Under the pieces are notes generated by a model, which was not told where the DNA came from, searched no databases, and saw only the letters and a list, made by a program, of their open reading frames with translations. Shown here in pieces: positions 33,857-44,068 of a stretch of 64,000 nucleotides of DNA. A program made the position numbers and the translations under genes. The stretch comes from Aurantiochytrium sp. KH105 (taxonomy: Eukaryota > Sar > Bigyra > Thraustochytrida > Thraustochytriidae): contig BGKB01000091.1 in NCBI GenBank assembly GCA_003116975.1, positions 124,001-188,000 of the forward strand. The letters run 5' to 3'. Each line of letters begins with the position of its first letter. The stretch's first letter is position 1.

Positions 33857-36817
33857 TTACGACTCGAGGTTGGCGTGCTGATTGACACGACCCATTTCTA
33901 CATAGGCCCCAGTTTGGGTGTCCTGGACCTCCAGAATGACAATGCAATAAAGAATGCGGCGATCACGGCTGACCCAATTGATCCGCGTGACGCGCTGATC
34001 CCCGATCATGTGCGTGAGGATGATCTTGTGGTCTTCAATCCACGCGCGGTAATTCCAGCCCTGCGAAAGCTGCGAAAAGGGAGCAGGGAGACTGATACCC
34101 CACGAGTGCTCCTCACCGTCCAGCACGAAACGAAGTGCCGTGTTGGAGATCCATTTGCGGTTGAGTCGCATGATCATGACCAAACCTGCAATCTCAATCT
34201 CATAACGGGACTCCATAAACTCGAACATTTTGCTCAAGATCCACGGCGTGCCCATTTTTATGCGCATCTCTTGCATCAGGTTCTCAGACGCTTCGGTTTG
34301 CCGCCAGCGCCCTTGAATATTCGGGATGCGGATGTTTCCAGGACCTGTAATATAGAGCGGCTGGCTTGGAACAGGCACGCTGCTTGATGATGACGCCGAG
34401 GAGGAGGAGGAGGAGGAGGAGGAGGACGGCGCCATCACGCTGGACGTTGATACAAACGAGCTCAGCGCGCCAAATGCCGTTCCCAAAAGCGAAGACTTGG
34501 GCGGGGGCTCGGACCCAGCTGCATCGCCCGCCGGCTCCTTTGCAGGCCAGGCTGCACGAGCTCCGGTGGGCTCCAGCGCCGTCGCCGCCAGCTTGCTGCC
34601 TCGCTCCGCATTGGTGATTTTGCCTTCGGCGTCTCGTCGGTGCACATCTGAAGAAGCATCCTCGGCCTGCGTGCGACCTGAACGACCTTGAGAAAAGCGG
34701 CCCGTCGCGCTATTGAAGGCTCGCTCGAACTCTGAGCGACTAATGTTGCGACTCCGACGATACGACTCGAGGTGATCTTGAACCATCCGTAAGAAGCCAT
34801 TATAGTCCGGTGCACCATTGTGCGCCTGACGTGTGATTTTGCCGACGGCGCGCTGAAACTTGGACTCGTTGCGAAGATACTGTGCAACGTCATCCATCAT
34901 TTGATCACTCATCGTCCGCTTCAGTTGCTGCGGAGCGGTCATCGTGTCGTCAGACTGCGCACTCCCGCGAGCCGGCGCGACAGGATTTGTTGTTGCTGAA
35001 TACGAATCGCCAATGTCGGGTGTCGTCAAGGGCGCAGGCGGAGGTGTTGGAAATGCAGCAGCATCCTCTCCGAAAGCGCTCACGTCCTGATCACCGTCCG
35101 CACCAAAGGAAAAGGCGTCATCGCCGATATCAGGTAGTTTGGCAAAAAGCTCAAATGCATCGTCGAGCATTTGCGAATTGAAGGCATCATCGCTTGCATT
35201 TGAATCTCTTTCCGGGCCAGAGAGCAGTCCTCCCAAGTTGTCCAGTCCATGGTCATCTGGAAATCCTTGAAGTGGGTTCTCCGCGGGGAAAAGTGCAAGC
35301 GCGTCTGAATTCTCGCGATCTTGTTGCAGTTGGTGCTGTTGGTGCTGCTGCTGTTGCTGTTGCAGTTGCTGGATCCGACTCATCACCACGGCGAGGCGTT
35401 TAAAAATCGTGTCCATGCGTGAAGAGTCTGCGGCCCCGATCACCACCGCACGCGGCTGATACGCCGGCACGGCAGTGGATGATGATGAGGACGACGACGA
35501 GGAGGAGGAAGATGTTTGCGGTACGTGGGCAGTTGACTGTCCATCCTGCGCCTGCTTGGACTCTGCACTGGAGGTGATATTAGTCGCATCAGGGTTATCT
35601 AAACGCTCCCGCTTCACGTGTTGAGCATCCGGACTTGTCCCAGAGCGGGCTCGCTTCGTAGGAGCCGATGTCGGCGCTGACGGCATGAGCGTGAACCGAC
35701 GACGGCGGCGGCAAAAGAGCATGAAACTTGGGGAACGCACAATAAGCCTGCAGATCAGGCTCTCCGATTCATCTTGAGAGGCTTCAAACACGTAGCACTG
35801 AAGCGCGTGTTGCGCGTTGCACGTGTGTTTGTTTGAAGCCCAGCCGTAATGCCATCCACGGCGTTCGCGATTGAATTCAAACGTTGTCGCGGTCTCGGTG
35901 CTCTTTTCATTGAGACGCTCGCCCCGCACAAGCGGGCGAATAGGTTCCTCTTTGCTTCGTTCCTGCTCCAGCACTGAAGACATTGGCACGCGCTCCCCCA
36001 GCTGATATCGCGAAGGCTCGTCAGAGAGGACAAACTCAACCCACGAGTAAAATCGTCGCGAAGGTGCGTCTGGGCCATGCGCCAATTCAATCTCCAAAGA
36101 TCGCCCGCAAAATCCTTTTTCTTTGTGTCGAAAGCCACAAGAAGGAAAGCATCGTAAATTTTTAAGCCCTCCCCGCTTGTTGTTCCGCTGATACCGCGCT
36201 TTGAAAATCGTGTTGTCAAAGCTTCCGCGCAAAGGGATCTGGTCTGAGACAGGAATACCCTGCGCGGGCTCGTACGCAAAAGAGGCGGCGGGCTCGAGAT
36301 CATATGGCGCTGCAAAGTGCTGCGGCCTCGAGATCGACTGCGGTAGAGGTTCGGATCTTTCAGCGTAAAAGCCCTCCTCGTTATTGTCGCGCATGATGTT
36401 TCGGTTCATCGAAGCTCGAACGTGGCTCTCATGTTGACCTCCAGGTTCGTGCAGGGTCTGATGCTGAGGATGTGTGTGAAAGTGAGGCTCGTGGTGCTGA
36501 TGTCGCTGGTGTTGGTGATGAGGATGGTGCTGGTGCTGTTGGTGCTGGGACTGAGGCTGCATGTATAGCTCATGATGTCGCGTCTCGGCGCCGGCAGGAG
36601 TATAGTCTTCGGGCTGTAGACTCTGCTCGTGCGGCGCGAAGACGCTCTCCGCGGTCTGCATGTGTCTCGGAAGCGTCGGGAGCGGTCTATGCATCGTGAC
36701 AAAAGGAGCGTCCTGCAGCAGGCCCGGCGGCACCTCGAGGCGCTCGGGTCCTGCCGCTCTCGGACCTCCTCCTCCGCCTCCTCCGCTGCCACCCCTTGCC
36801 GGGCCCGACGCCCTCAT
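33857..36817 (-). CDS. Large Gln/His/Ser-rich protein with FABP/lipocalin-like C-terminal domain
   Basis: 986 residues from ATG 36817 (MRASGPARGG); the frame runs further upstream in GC-rich sequence that I treat as leader. Residues 60-110 are His/Gln-rich. Residues about 195-390 form an ordered domain of unknown family with several Cys (LKNLRCFPSCGFRHKEKGFC, RRGWHYGWASNKHTCN, VRSPSFMLFCRRRRRF). The middle carries poly-Ser and poly-Gln and a phospho-regulator-like stretch. The last 145 residues (IQGRWRQTEASENLMQEM, MGTPWILSKMFEF, then beta strands) resemble the fatty-acid-binding protein/lipocalin barrel opening GxW...SEN. The mix suggests a transcription regulator sensing a lipid ligand; this is inference only. 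Confidence 0.65.
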   Translation of the reverse strand: MRASGPARGGSGGGGGGGPRAAGPERLEVPPGLLQDAPFVTMHRPLPTLPRHMQTAESVFAPHEQSLQPEDYTPAGAETRHHELYMQPQSQHQQHQHHPHHQHQRHQHHEPHFHTHPQHQTLHEPGGQHESHVRASMNRNIMRDNNEEGFYAERSEPLPQSISRPQHFAAPYDLEPAASFAYEPAQGIPVSDQIPLRGSFDNTIFKARYQRNNKRGGLKNLRCFPSCGFRHKEKGFCGRSLEIELAHGPDAPSRRFYSWVEFVLSDEPSRYQLGERVPMSSVLEQERSKEEPIRPLVRGERLNEKSTETATTFEFNRERRGWHYGWASNKHTCNAQHALQCYVFEASQDESESLICRLIVRSPSFMLFCRRRRRFTLMPSAPTSAPTKRARSGTSPDAQHVKRERLDNPDATNITSSAESKQAQDGQSTAHVPQTSSSSSSSSSSSSTAVPAYQPRAVVIGAADSSRMDTIFKRLAVVMSRIQQLQQQQQQHQQHQLQQDRENSDALALFPAENPLQGFPDDHGLDNLGGLLSGPERDSNASDDAFNSQMLDDAFELFAKLPDIGDDAFSFGADGDQDVSAFGEDAAAFPTPPPAPLTTPDIGDSYSATTNPVAPARGSAQSDDTMTAPQQLKRTMSDQMMDDVAQYLRNESKFQRAVGKITRQAHNGAPDYNGFLRMVQDHLESYRRSRNISRSEFERAFNSATGRFSQGRSGRTQAEDASSDVHRRDAEGKITNAERGSKLAATALEPTGARAAWPAKEPAGDAAGSEPPPKSSLLGTAFGALSSFVSTSSVMAPSSSSSSSSSSASSSSSVPVPSQPLYITGPGNIRIPNIQGRWRQTEASENLMQEMRIKMGTPWILSKMFEFMESRYEIEIAGLVMIMRLNRKWISNTALRFVLDGEEHSWGISLPAPFSQLSQGWNYRAWIEDHKIILTHMIGDQRVTRINWVSRDRRILYCIVILEVQDTQTGAYVEMGRVNQHANLES

Positions 36818-37702
36818 CGTCGCGGCCTCCGTCGAGAAGGTGGGGTCCGCGCGAGGCCCGCCCCCGCGGCGCGGCGAGGACGGCCGGCCGCCGGGTAGGT
36901 ATCGCTCGAGGGCTCTCGCCCGGGGCGCACGATGATGGCCGTGCTCAGGAATCCCTCCCTTTTCGAATCCCAGACAGACAGGCCGCTCGCCGGGCAGAAA
37001 CACAGACCGCCAGACGGGCCTCGCCGCCCGTCGGCCTGCGCGCGGGCGCGCGAGCGAGCGGGCCGGCCCCGCCCGGCTCCCTCCCTCCCCGCGCGCCGCG
37101 CCCGTGCGCGTCGAGCGGGATTGCGAGTGGGGCGACGACTCGCCTCTTCTCGCCTCTCCTCCTCGAAGAGCGCGAGACACAGACTCAGAGAGGGAGGGAG
37201 GGGGAGAGAGCAGGCAGGCAGGCAGACAGAGACAGAACGGCGGCCGCGGCGGGAAAGGTAGTAGGGGGGCGGAATAGCGCACTTGCTGCTGCGCGCCGCA
37301 ACACGCGTATTTTCGCGCGCACTATCACGCGCAGGGCCCGGCGCGAGTTCGCGTAAAGGACTTAATTTGTTGAAAAAGGGACTTATTTTACGGGGGCACG
37401 ACTCGGAGGCTCGCAGCGTGGGGTAGGCCTACTAGTAGGGAGATCCGTTGAGGCAAGGCGAGCCGGGGCGGCCGCTTGGGGAATAAACGAACGGCGTGGG
37501 CCGAAGGAGGAAGTGCGAGCGGGAGCACGAGCGACAGTGTATGGCGGACTTGGGCGCGAACATAGGAAAACACGGCTCGAACTCCTGTTGACGACATCGA
37601 CGACGGTATTGAGTTCGTCTGCTTGTTGCCAACTCCCGAGCGAGCGAGCGAGCAAAAGTGCAACGAACGATCGTTCACGGTATATACCCACTCACCTCCA
37701 AG
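36818..37702. promoter_or_regulatory. GC-rich divergent promoter region
   Basis: Upstream of two head-to-head genes. It contains GA-rich and (CAGG)n tracts at 37190-37222, AATAGCGCACTTGC at 37273-37286, and ACTTA boxes at 37360 and 37381. The open frame continuing upstream from the minus-strand gene is Arg/Pro-rich and lacks an obvious start. Confidence 0.4.
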
Positions 37703-37732
37703 ACAGTCAGTCAGTCAGTCAGTCAGTCAGAC
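37703..37732 (+). repeat. (AGTC)n microsatellite
   Basis: Seven AGTC/CAGT units in tandem in the leader region of the plus-strand gene at 38026. Confidence 0.95.
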
Positions 37733-38025
37733 GAGAATACGAGAGACAGCAACAGTCGAGTGGTAATGTACTAGTAACCAACTACTACCGAACCTTACCT
37801 TACAATTCCTGTCCCGGACATCCACGATCGAACGTGCGAGATTTTGGCTGGGGAATTTTGCGGGGAAGGAGAGCGTTGCCCAAGCGAGCTCTGGACGGCC
37901 AGACTCAGTTCTACAACGAGAGCCAGGGGTGCCTGCCTGCCCGAAGTGCTGGCAGGCCGGGCGAGCACAGAGGCCCTGGCGCAAACGCGACGGCCGCTCA
38001 CTGCGCGCTCGCGCGCGTCCGGAGG

Positions 38026-38892
38026 ATGAACTTTCTTCCACGAAGCGATGTAGCACTCGGCGACATGCACGCAAGCAAAGATGGCAGCGCTGCCAAGAAA
38101 GAGCAGGCCAAGGGCGACGGTGCCAAACAGCTCAAGAAACCAAGGCTCGAGTCACAAGAAGAGGAGACCAAGGAGTTCATGGACGACGAAGCCGCTGCGC
38201 AAGTGGCCACGTCCTCGACAATGTGCGAGGAGGATGCGGTAGATTTCACGCTGCGACAGGTCTTTGAGCACGCACAGGCAAGCAAAATGCAGCTCGTCTT
38301 GTCTCTGCGAAAGCTTGGTCTGGAGTGCGACGAGTCAAGCGATCTGGCTGCCGGGGCGGCGCTGGAGCGCGACGACTCTATTTGTACTTTTGCAAGCTTT
38401 CGCACGCTCGCACGACCTGCACTTTGCCGCGCTGCAGCCAAAGCATGTACATGGGCGGGTGACGGCGTTCAAGTCTTTCTCGGCGGCGCCTGCAATCCTA
38501 CGACTTGGCGCAAAGACGAAGCTATACCACTTCTTGAAGCTGCGGGCATTACATTCTACAATCCACAAGTCGACGAGTGGTCCCCAGAGCTTGTCGATGT
38601 CGAGGCGCGCATGAAAGCCTCTGCCCAGACCCTTCTCTTTGTTGTGGCTGCGCAGACCCGATCCATCTCGTCAATGATTGAAGCCGCGGAGCACATTGCA
38701 CGTCAAAGAAATGTCGTTCTGGTCATTGAGGAGCTCGATGCAGGTCTTTTTCATCCTGACGAGGTTAAAGATCTTCAGCGCGGACGCGCATATCTTACAG
38801 ATGTGGCGAAGCGGCACGGGCTCACCGTCTACAGCAGCACGTCTAAAGCTGTGTCTGCTATTGTCCAAGAATTGAGAGGCGCCTGTCCTTAG
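38026..38892 (+). CDS. Nucleoside 2-deoxyribosyltransferase-like protein
   Basis: 288 residues from ATG 38026 (MNFLPRSDVALGD). Residues 1-70 are hydrophilic with a basic patch (KQLKKPRLESQEEE) that could be a nuclear signal. Residues about 147-280 match the nucleoside 2-deoxyribosyltransferase-like fold: VQVFLGGACNPTTWRKDEA, AAGITFYNPQVDEW, then LLFVVAAQTRSISSMIEAAEH with the acidic position of the family, and VVLVIEELDAG. Eukaryotic members of this group are poorly characterised, so the substrate is unknown; cleavage or transfer at an N-glycosidic bond is inferred from fold only. The promoter is shared with the large gene to the left. Confidence 0.75.
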   Translation: MNFLPRSDVALGDMHASKDGSAAKKEQAKGDGAKQLKKPRLESQEEETKEFMDDEAAAQVATSSTMCEEDAVDFTLRQVFEHAQASKMQLVLSLRKLGLECDESSDLAAGAALERDDSICTFASFRTLARPALCRAAAKACTWAGDGVQVFLGGACNPTTWRKDEAIPLLEAAGITFYNPQVDEWSPELVDVEARMKASAQTLLFVVAAQTRSISSMIEAAEHIARQRNVVLVIEELDAGLFHPDEVKDLQRGRAYLTDVAKRHGLTVYSSTSKAVSAIVQELRGACP

Positions 38893-39337
38893 TGGCGTCT
38901 GAAACCAAAGGCTTACTGCATGTAGCACAGCATGCAGAGATCTTCGACGTTGGCAAATTCCATTCGGAAAAGATGACTATCATAGCAATGAACACAAAAT
39001 AAGTGCAAGCGCCATGAACCCACAATATTATTCCATACTTGTCAGAGGAGGTCGAAAAAGAGAAATGTGCTATATTTTGTTTGCGATTGACGATTTCACT
39101 GTTCCGGTCAAAGTGTCAAGAACGGTGTGCCATGGCACAGCACATCGTATTGCGTATGGTCTTGCAGACCTCGTATCCTTCTTTGCTCGAGGAATAGGCT
39201 CACCTCACTGATTCGAACAATTCGCAGGCACTGATGCCTACTATCTATGTTGCAGCCCCCTTTCAGGCACCGAGATGAACCGAGAAAATGAAAGCCACTG
39301 TGTGTGACAGCGCGCGCATCAGGGGAGTGGGTGGCAA
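38893..39337. other. Intergenic spacer
   Basis: A 445-bp AT-richer gap between tandem plus-strand genes; no supported gene or repeat. Confidence 0.35.
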
Positions 39338-41905
39338 ATGAAAACACCGACGATGATCAAGAGGACAGCGCTGGCAGCAGCGCGTCTGCGGGCGCCCCTG
39401 CGGCGGGTCGGCGTTCGCGCCCTCGCCTCGGCGTCCGGTTCTGGCGCTCCCACCGGCACGGGCGAGAATTTGACCTTGACAGAGCTCGACCGCAAATGGC
39501 AGGCGAAATGGGCGGAGACGAGACCCGGACGCAGCGCCACGGGCAACGCCTGCGCGGGACAGGCCACTTCGGACCCGGCGCTGACCAAGGAAACCAAGTA
39601 CGTGCTGTGCATGTTTCCCTACCCGTCAGGCGACTTGCATCTGGGTCATGTGCGCGTGTACGCCATTGGTGACGCCTTGTCGAGGGCAGCGCGGATGCAG
39701 GGCCGCGACGTGCTATTTCCGATTGGCTGGGACGCCTTTGGTCTTCCTGCTGAGAACGCGGCTCGCGATCGCGGGGTGCACCCGGGCGATTGGACGAACA
39801 TGAACATTTCCCAAATGAAAGGCCAACTCAAGGATTTGGGCATCGCCTTCGACTGGGACTATGAGCTCGCGACTTGCAAGCCCGACTATTACCGCTGGAC
39901 GCAATGGCTCTTTCTTCGCCTGCATCGCGCTGGTCTCGCTTACCAAGCCGATGCTACCGTGAATTGGGACCCCGTTGACGAGACCGTTCTTGCCAATGAG
40001 CAAGTCGATGGGCAAGGTCGCTCTTGGCGCTCGGGTGCTGTCGTCGAGAAGCGCGACCTCCGTCAGTGGTTTCTCAACATTTGCGCGTACCAGGACGACC
40101 TCGTCGACGGCCTTGACACTCTGACGGAAGGATGGCCAGAACTCGTGCGCAAGGCCCAGCGGCAGTGGATCGGGCGCTCCGAAGGCGCGCACATCACCTT
40201 TGAGATGTTTCGGCCAGACGATTCCGCTGCCACCACCGACGTCACCGTGTTCACGACGCGACCGGATACGCTCTCGGGTGCGAGCTTCGTCGCTCTTTCT
40301 CCGCAGCATCCGCTGTCGCGCCAAAGCGCTGCTCAAGACGTCAACTTGGCAATTGCCCTCGAGTCCATTGCTGGAGCCGAAGGCGCCGAGGGCGTTCTGC
40401 TCCCCATCAAAGCACGACACCCTGTGACGAACGAACCTCTTCCAGTTTTTGCCGCGGCCTACGTGCTCAGCTCGTATGGCGAGGGCGCCGTCATGGGCGT
40501 TCCTGCAGAGGACGAACGCGATGCCCGTTTCGCCGAAGAGCACGACCTCCGCGTGCCGGAAGTAGATAGCACTGCAATCGACGCTGATACCCTTGCCAAG
40601 GTGTGCAAGCCCACCAAGACGTACCGGCTTCACGACTGGCTTGTATCGCGCCAGCGTGGGTGGGGAGCGCCGATTCCAATCGTTCATTGTGACTCGTGCG
40701 GGCCGGTTGAGGTCCCTGAATCACAGTTGCCCGTCGTACGCCCTTTCGACCAACAAGAGGCGAAGGCATGGGCTGAGGACGTCACTTGCCCTTCATGTGG
40801 TGGCACGCACGCGCGCCGAGATCTCGACACACTCGATACCTTTGTGGACTCTTCTTGGTACTTTTTCCGCTTCTGCGACGCCAAGAATGACCAAATGGCT
40901 TTTGATCCAGCCAAAGTTGATCACTTTATGGGAGAACGTGGCGTCGGACTTTACATCGGGGGCGTGGAGCATGCCATCTTGCACTTGTTGTACTCGCGAT
41001 TCATTACGCGTTTTCTTCACAGCGAGGGCCTCGTGCGTTGCGTTGAGCCCTTTGACACGTTGTTGACCCAGGGTATGGTTCTTGGCAAGACATTCAAGGA
41101 GACCAAGTCGGGCCGTTATTTGAAACCAAACGAGGTGGATTCCGTTCAGGAAGAAGATCGGATTCAGGTCTGGGAAAAGATGTCCAAGTCCAAGTATAAC
41201 GGTGTGAGTCCTGTCGATCTGCTCAGCACCGTTGGCGCCGACGTGACGCGTCTTGGCATCCTCTTTGCCACAGCGCCCGAGGCCGAACTCGCGTGGGATG
41301 ACGCTGCGCTTGCAGGTCACACGCGGTGGCTGAAGCGCGTTCACACCAGCATCGAAGCACTGGCCAAGGGCGACCCGGACCACCGCGGCAGTGCGGCCGC
41401 CGATGCAGAATTGAAAACCTTTTTGCACAAGACTATCATGAGCGTGACGGACCAGGTGAACACCAAGTTTCATCTCAATGTTGCGATCGCAGATCTCATG
41501 AAGCTTTCAAATGCTCTCGCAGACTTTGACACCGCTTCGCATCGTCTCAAAGTCGAGGTCATGAACACGCTGGTGCGGATGTTGGCCCCCTTTGCTCCGC
41601 ATGCGGCTGAAGAATTCTGGGAGATGCTCACCAATGGCTTACAGAGTTCAGTGCATGATCAGACGTGGCCAAAGGCCGACGCTGCCATTGCCAATGCCGT
41701 CACGGCGCTGAATGTGGTGGTGCAGATCCGGGGCAAGAAGAAGGCGGTGCTCACCATTCCTTGCGAGCCAGAAATGCCATCTCAGGAGGCGCTGCTGGAA
41801 GCTGCGCGCGAGGCTGTCCGCGAAACGCTTGGTGAGGACGTTGTGCGCAAGGAGATTGTTGTTTTCCCCCGCAAGGATCGATGCATTATCAACCTCGTCA
41901 TCTGA
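39338..41905 (+). CDS. LARS2: Leucyl-tRNA synthetase, bacterial/mitochondrial type
   Basis: 855 residues. The first 35 are rich in Arg/Ala and lack acid (IKRTALAAARLRAPLRRVGV), as in a mitochondrial presequence. The class I HIGH motif is PYPSGDLHLGHVRV (HLGH at 101-104), followed by PIGWDAFGLPAENAA, typical of bacterial LeuRS. The CP1 editing domain is present (VFTTRPDTLSGASFV; GEGAVMGVPAEDERDARFA keeps the two editing Asps, with Glu in place of the usual His). A zinc-like CDSCG...CPSCGG module follows. KMSKS lies at about 614-618 (EKMSKSKYNGVSP). The enzyme charges mitochondrial tRNA-Leu. Single exon. Confidence 0.95.
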   Translation: MKTPTMIKRTALAAARLRAPLRRVGVRALASASGSGAPTGTGENLTLTELDRKWQAKWAETRPGRSATGNACAGQATSDPALTKETKYVLCMFPYPSGDLHLGHVRVYAIGDALSRAARMQGRDVLFPIGWDAFGLPAENAARDRGVHPGDWTNMNISQMKGQLKDLGIAFDWDYELATCKPDYYRWTQWLFLRLHRAGLAYQADATVNWDPVDETVLANEQVDGQGRSWRSGAVVEKRDLRQWFLNICAYQDDLVDGLDTLTEGWPELVRKAQRQWIGRSEGAHITFEMFRPDDSAATTDVTVFTTRPDTLSGASFVALSPQHPLSRQSAAQDVNLAIALESIAGAEGAEGVLLPIKARHPVTNEPLPVFAAAYVLSSYGEGAVMGVPAEDERDARFAEEHDLRVPEVDSTAIDADTLAKVCKPTKTYRLHDWLVSRQRGWGAPIPIVHCDSCGPVEVPESQLPVVRPFDQQEAKAWAEDVTCPSCGGTHARRDLDTLDTFVDSSWYFFRFCDAKNDQMAFDPAKVDHFMGERGVGLYIGGVEHAILHLLYSRFITRFLHSEGLVRCVEPFDTLLTQGMVLGKTFKETKSGRYLKPNEVDSVQEEDRIQVWEKMSKSKYNGVSPVDLLSTVGADVTRLGILFATAPEAELAWDDAALAGHTRWLKRVHTSIEALAKGDPDHRGSAAADAELKTFLHKTIMSVTDQVNTKFHLNVAIADLMKLSNALADFDTASHRLKVEVMNTLVRMLAPFAPHAAEEFWEMLTNGLQSSVHDQTWPKADAAIANAVTALNVVVQIRGKKKAVLTIPCEPEMPSQEALLEAAREAVRETLGEDVVRKEIVVFPRKDRCIINLVI

Positions 41906-42110
41906 CTTGGTTCATTATTAAGCTTTTAGGGTAGTTTCTTTCTTGATCAATTTTCGCGAACCACAATTTTCGCGAAACGCGCTCGATGTTGAAAGGAGAG
42001 CGGGTCTGTTGGTTTCGTGCGGGCAAGAGACGACAAGGAGAATCGTTGGATGTGCTTTACACGACTCTTTTTTGAACTTATTTTATGGCTTGGTCGGTAT
42101 CGTGATTTGA

Positions 42111-42482
42111 TCAGAGGTCGCGCTCGGTGATGAGAATCAGGTGGTATCCGAACTGGGTCTTGACAGGACCATGCACAGTGCCGACCTCGTAGTCCTTGCC
42201 AAAGACGACATCGTTGAACTCGGGGACCATTTGTCCCGGACCGAACGAACCAAGCGCGCCGCCCCTGTTCTTGCTCGGGCACGAGGAATGTTCCTTGGCG
42301 AGCTCAGCAAAGTCTTCGCCACCGGCGATGCGTTCCTTGAGCTTTTCCGCGGCCTCTTCGGTCGGCACGAGAATGTGCGACGCGCTCGCCTTGGCTCCCT
42401 GCGCAGGCACGACCACGAAGGCAGCCACGACCGCCACGAAAAGGGCCACGAGGGCGAACGTCTTGGCCTTGTTGAGCATCAT
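42111..42482 (-). CDS. Parvulin-type peptidyl-prolyl isomerase with signal peptide
   Basis: 123 residues from ATG 42482 (MMLNKAKTFALVAL). Residues 1-28 form a signal peptide with a Val/Ala-rich core and an AQGAKA cleavage region. The rest is one parvulin domain: ASHILVPTEEAAEKL, GEDFAELAKEHSSCPS, GGALGSFGPGQMVPEF, and FGYHLILITERDL, containing the HIL and FGYH motifs. It is closer to PrsA/SurA/Par10-type parvulins than to Pin1, as the basic phosphate loop is missing. It is probably a secretory-pathway or extracellular folding helper. It converges with LeuRS, only 205 bp apart. Confidence 0.9.
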   Translation of the reverse strand: MMLNKAKTFALVALFVAVVAAFVVVPAQGAKASASHILVPTEEAAEKLKERIAGGEDFAELAKEHSSCPSKNRGGALGSFGPGQMVPEFNDVVFGKDYEVGTVHGPVKTQFGYHLILITERDL

Positions 42483-42925
42483 CGTTCTCTTTACCGCTCT
42501 GCTTCTTGCTTCTCGCTCGGCCACTGCTTTCTGCTCTTTCTCTCGCTGCTGTTCTTGCTCCTGCTGCTGCCTCTACTCTGCGGCGGTGGCGACGGCGGTG
42601 GCGTCGGCGGTCTTCTTTCTGCTGCAACGGCGATCTTTGGGGATTTGTTGGGGCTGCTGTGACTCCCATCCTTCCTTTCCTTCGCAGCCGTGGAGGAGCA
42701 CGAGCCTCTCTAGGCCAGCATCATTTTGGGGGGCATCAATCGACATCAAACGCGATTGCGCCGCGCCGGCCGTCGAGATCGATGCACTGTCTTTGAGAAG
42801 CGATCGCCCAAGGCGCCACGCTGCTGCGCGTTGTCGCGAAACTCGGCCCAACTCGTTCGCGCAGAGCAAGGCGCAGAGCAAGGCGCAGAGCTGGAGTCTT
42901 GGTGCGAGCGAGTATTACACCAAGC
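42483..42925. promoter_or_regulatory. Divergent promoter region, parvulin to Myb gene
   Basis: A 443-bp head-to-head gap. AAGGCGCAGAGC units at 42865-42890 are tandem, and a GCGGTGGCGACGGCGGTGGCG stretch lies near 42580. No gene is supported. Confidence 0.45.
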
Positions 42926-44068
42926 ATGGCATCGACCGCCGTGGGGACAGCGCGCGAGAAGCTGCGCGAGGCCCGAGATGAACTCGCGGAAGCCCTCGGG
43001 GTCCTCGAGGCGCATGTGCGTGAGCGCTGGGGAGCAGCTCGCGATTTGGCCGACGATGGAGTCGAGGATGATGCAGAAGACGAGGATGACCTGGATGAGA
43101 ATGAGGATGTCGAAGAGGACGACGATGACGACGAGGATGACGATACGTTTTCGCTGCGAGACATTTTCGATAAAGGAACTGTGAGCAACCAAGACGCCAT
43201 GCAATGGCGACTACAGCCTTTAGAGTCATCGGGATACGTCCCGTGGACACCGGCTGCGACGAGACGCCTTCTCGAGGTCGCGCACGAGTTTGACGGTGAC
43301 TGGGAAAGGGTGCAGCGGACCCACTTTCCTGGATACTCGACCCAATGCCTCGAGATTAAGCACGCCAACGAAACATGCCGCGCTGAGCATGGAAGGTTCA
43401 CCAAAGCCCAGGACAAGGCCTTGCGTGAAGTTGCAGCGCGGCATAAATTTCGTCGCTGGGATCTCATTTGCAAAGAGCTCAACGACTCCTTGGGAACGAA
43501 CTTTACAGAATGGATTTGCCTCGAACAATTCACACGTAAAGGACCCGCGGCCTCTTTTACAGAAAGTGACGATCGCGAATTATATCGACTCGTCCAAGTG
43601 TTCGGAGATAACGATTGGCAGCTTATCGCCGAATTAAAGCAAAACTTTACAGCTCGCCAATGCGCGGCAAGGTATAGAGAGCATCTCGAAGCACGGGGGG
43701 ATTCGTTGTTGCTCGAGAACGCGCAATCTCGCGTTCGACTCCCATGGACGGATGCAGACGATGATCAATTACGGCGTCTTGCTGTGGCCTATGACGAGAA
43801 TTGGACACTTGTGTCGAAACACCTCTCAGGACGCTCCGCCATGCAATGCCGAGAGCGTTTCAAGAATGTTCTTGACAGCGCATTGAACAAAGCCCCCTGG
43901 TCTGCTTCCGAGGACGAGCTTTTGCGTGCTCTTCTCGCAAAGCATGGACATGGCAAGTGGAGTAAAATCGCAAACGAGTTCAATCGTGTCATCAAATCCG
44001 GAAAACGCACGCCTACAATGTGTAGAAAGCGTGCAATTGCGCTCAGTGCGTCGCAGTCATCCTCGTAA
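42926..44068 (+). CDS. Five-repeat Myb/SANT DNA-binding protein, SNAPC4-like
   Basis: 380 residues from ATG 42926 (MASTAVGTAREKL); the longer frame starts at TTG. A helical N-terminus and an acidic stretch (about residues 50-78) precede five Myb-type helix-turn-helix repeats. These open with VPWTPAATRRLLEVA, GRFTKAQDKALREVA, ASFTESDDRELYRLV, LPWTDADDDQLRRLA and APWSASEDELLRALL, and end in recognition helices such as SAMQCRERFKNVL. Four-and-a-half to five repeats in one chain is the layout of SNAPC4, the DNA-binding subunit for snRNA gene promoters. A general multi-repeat Myb remains possible, since SNAPC4 is usually longer. Confidence 0.8.
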   Translation: MASTAVGTAREKLREARDELAEALGVLEAHVRERWGAARDLADDGVEDDAEDEDDLDENEDVEEDDDDDEDDDTFSLRDIFDKGTVSNQDAMQWRLQPLESSGYVPWTPAATRRLLEVAHEFDGDWERVQRTHFPGYSTQCLEIKHANETCRAEHGRFTKAQDKALREVAARHKFRRWDLICKELNDSLGTNFTEWICLEQFTRKGPAASFTESDDRELYRLVQVFGDNDWQLIAELKQNFTARQCAARYREHLEARGDSLLLENAQSRVRLPWTDADDDQLRRLAVAYDENWTLVSKHLSGRSAMQCRERFKNVLDSALNKAPWSASEDELLRALLAKHGHGKWSKIANEFNRVIKSGKRTPTMCRKRAIALSASQSSS

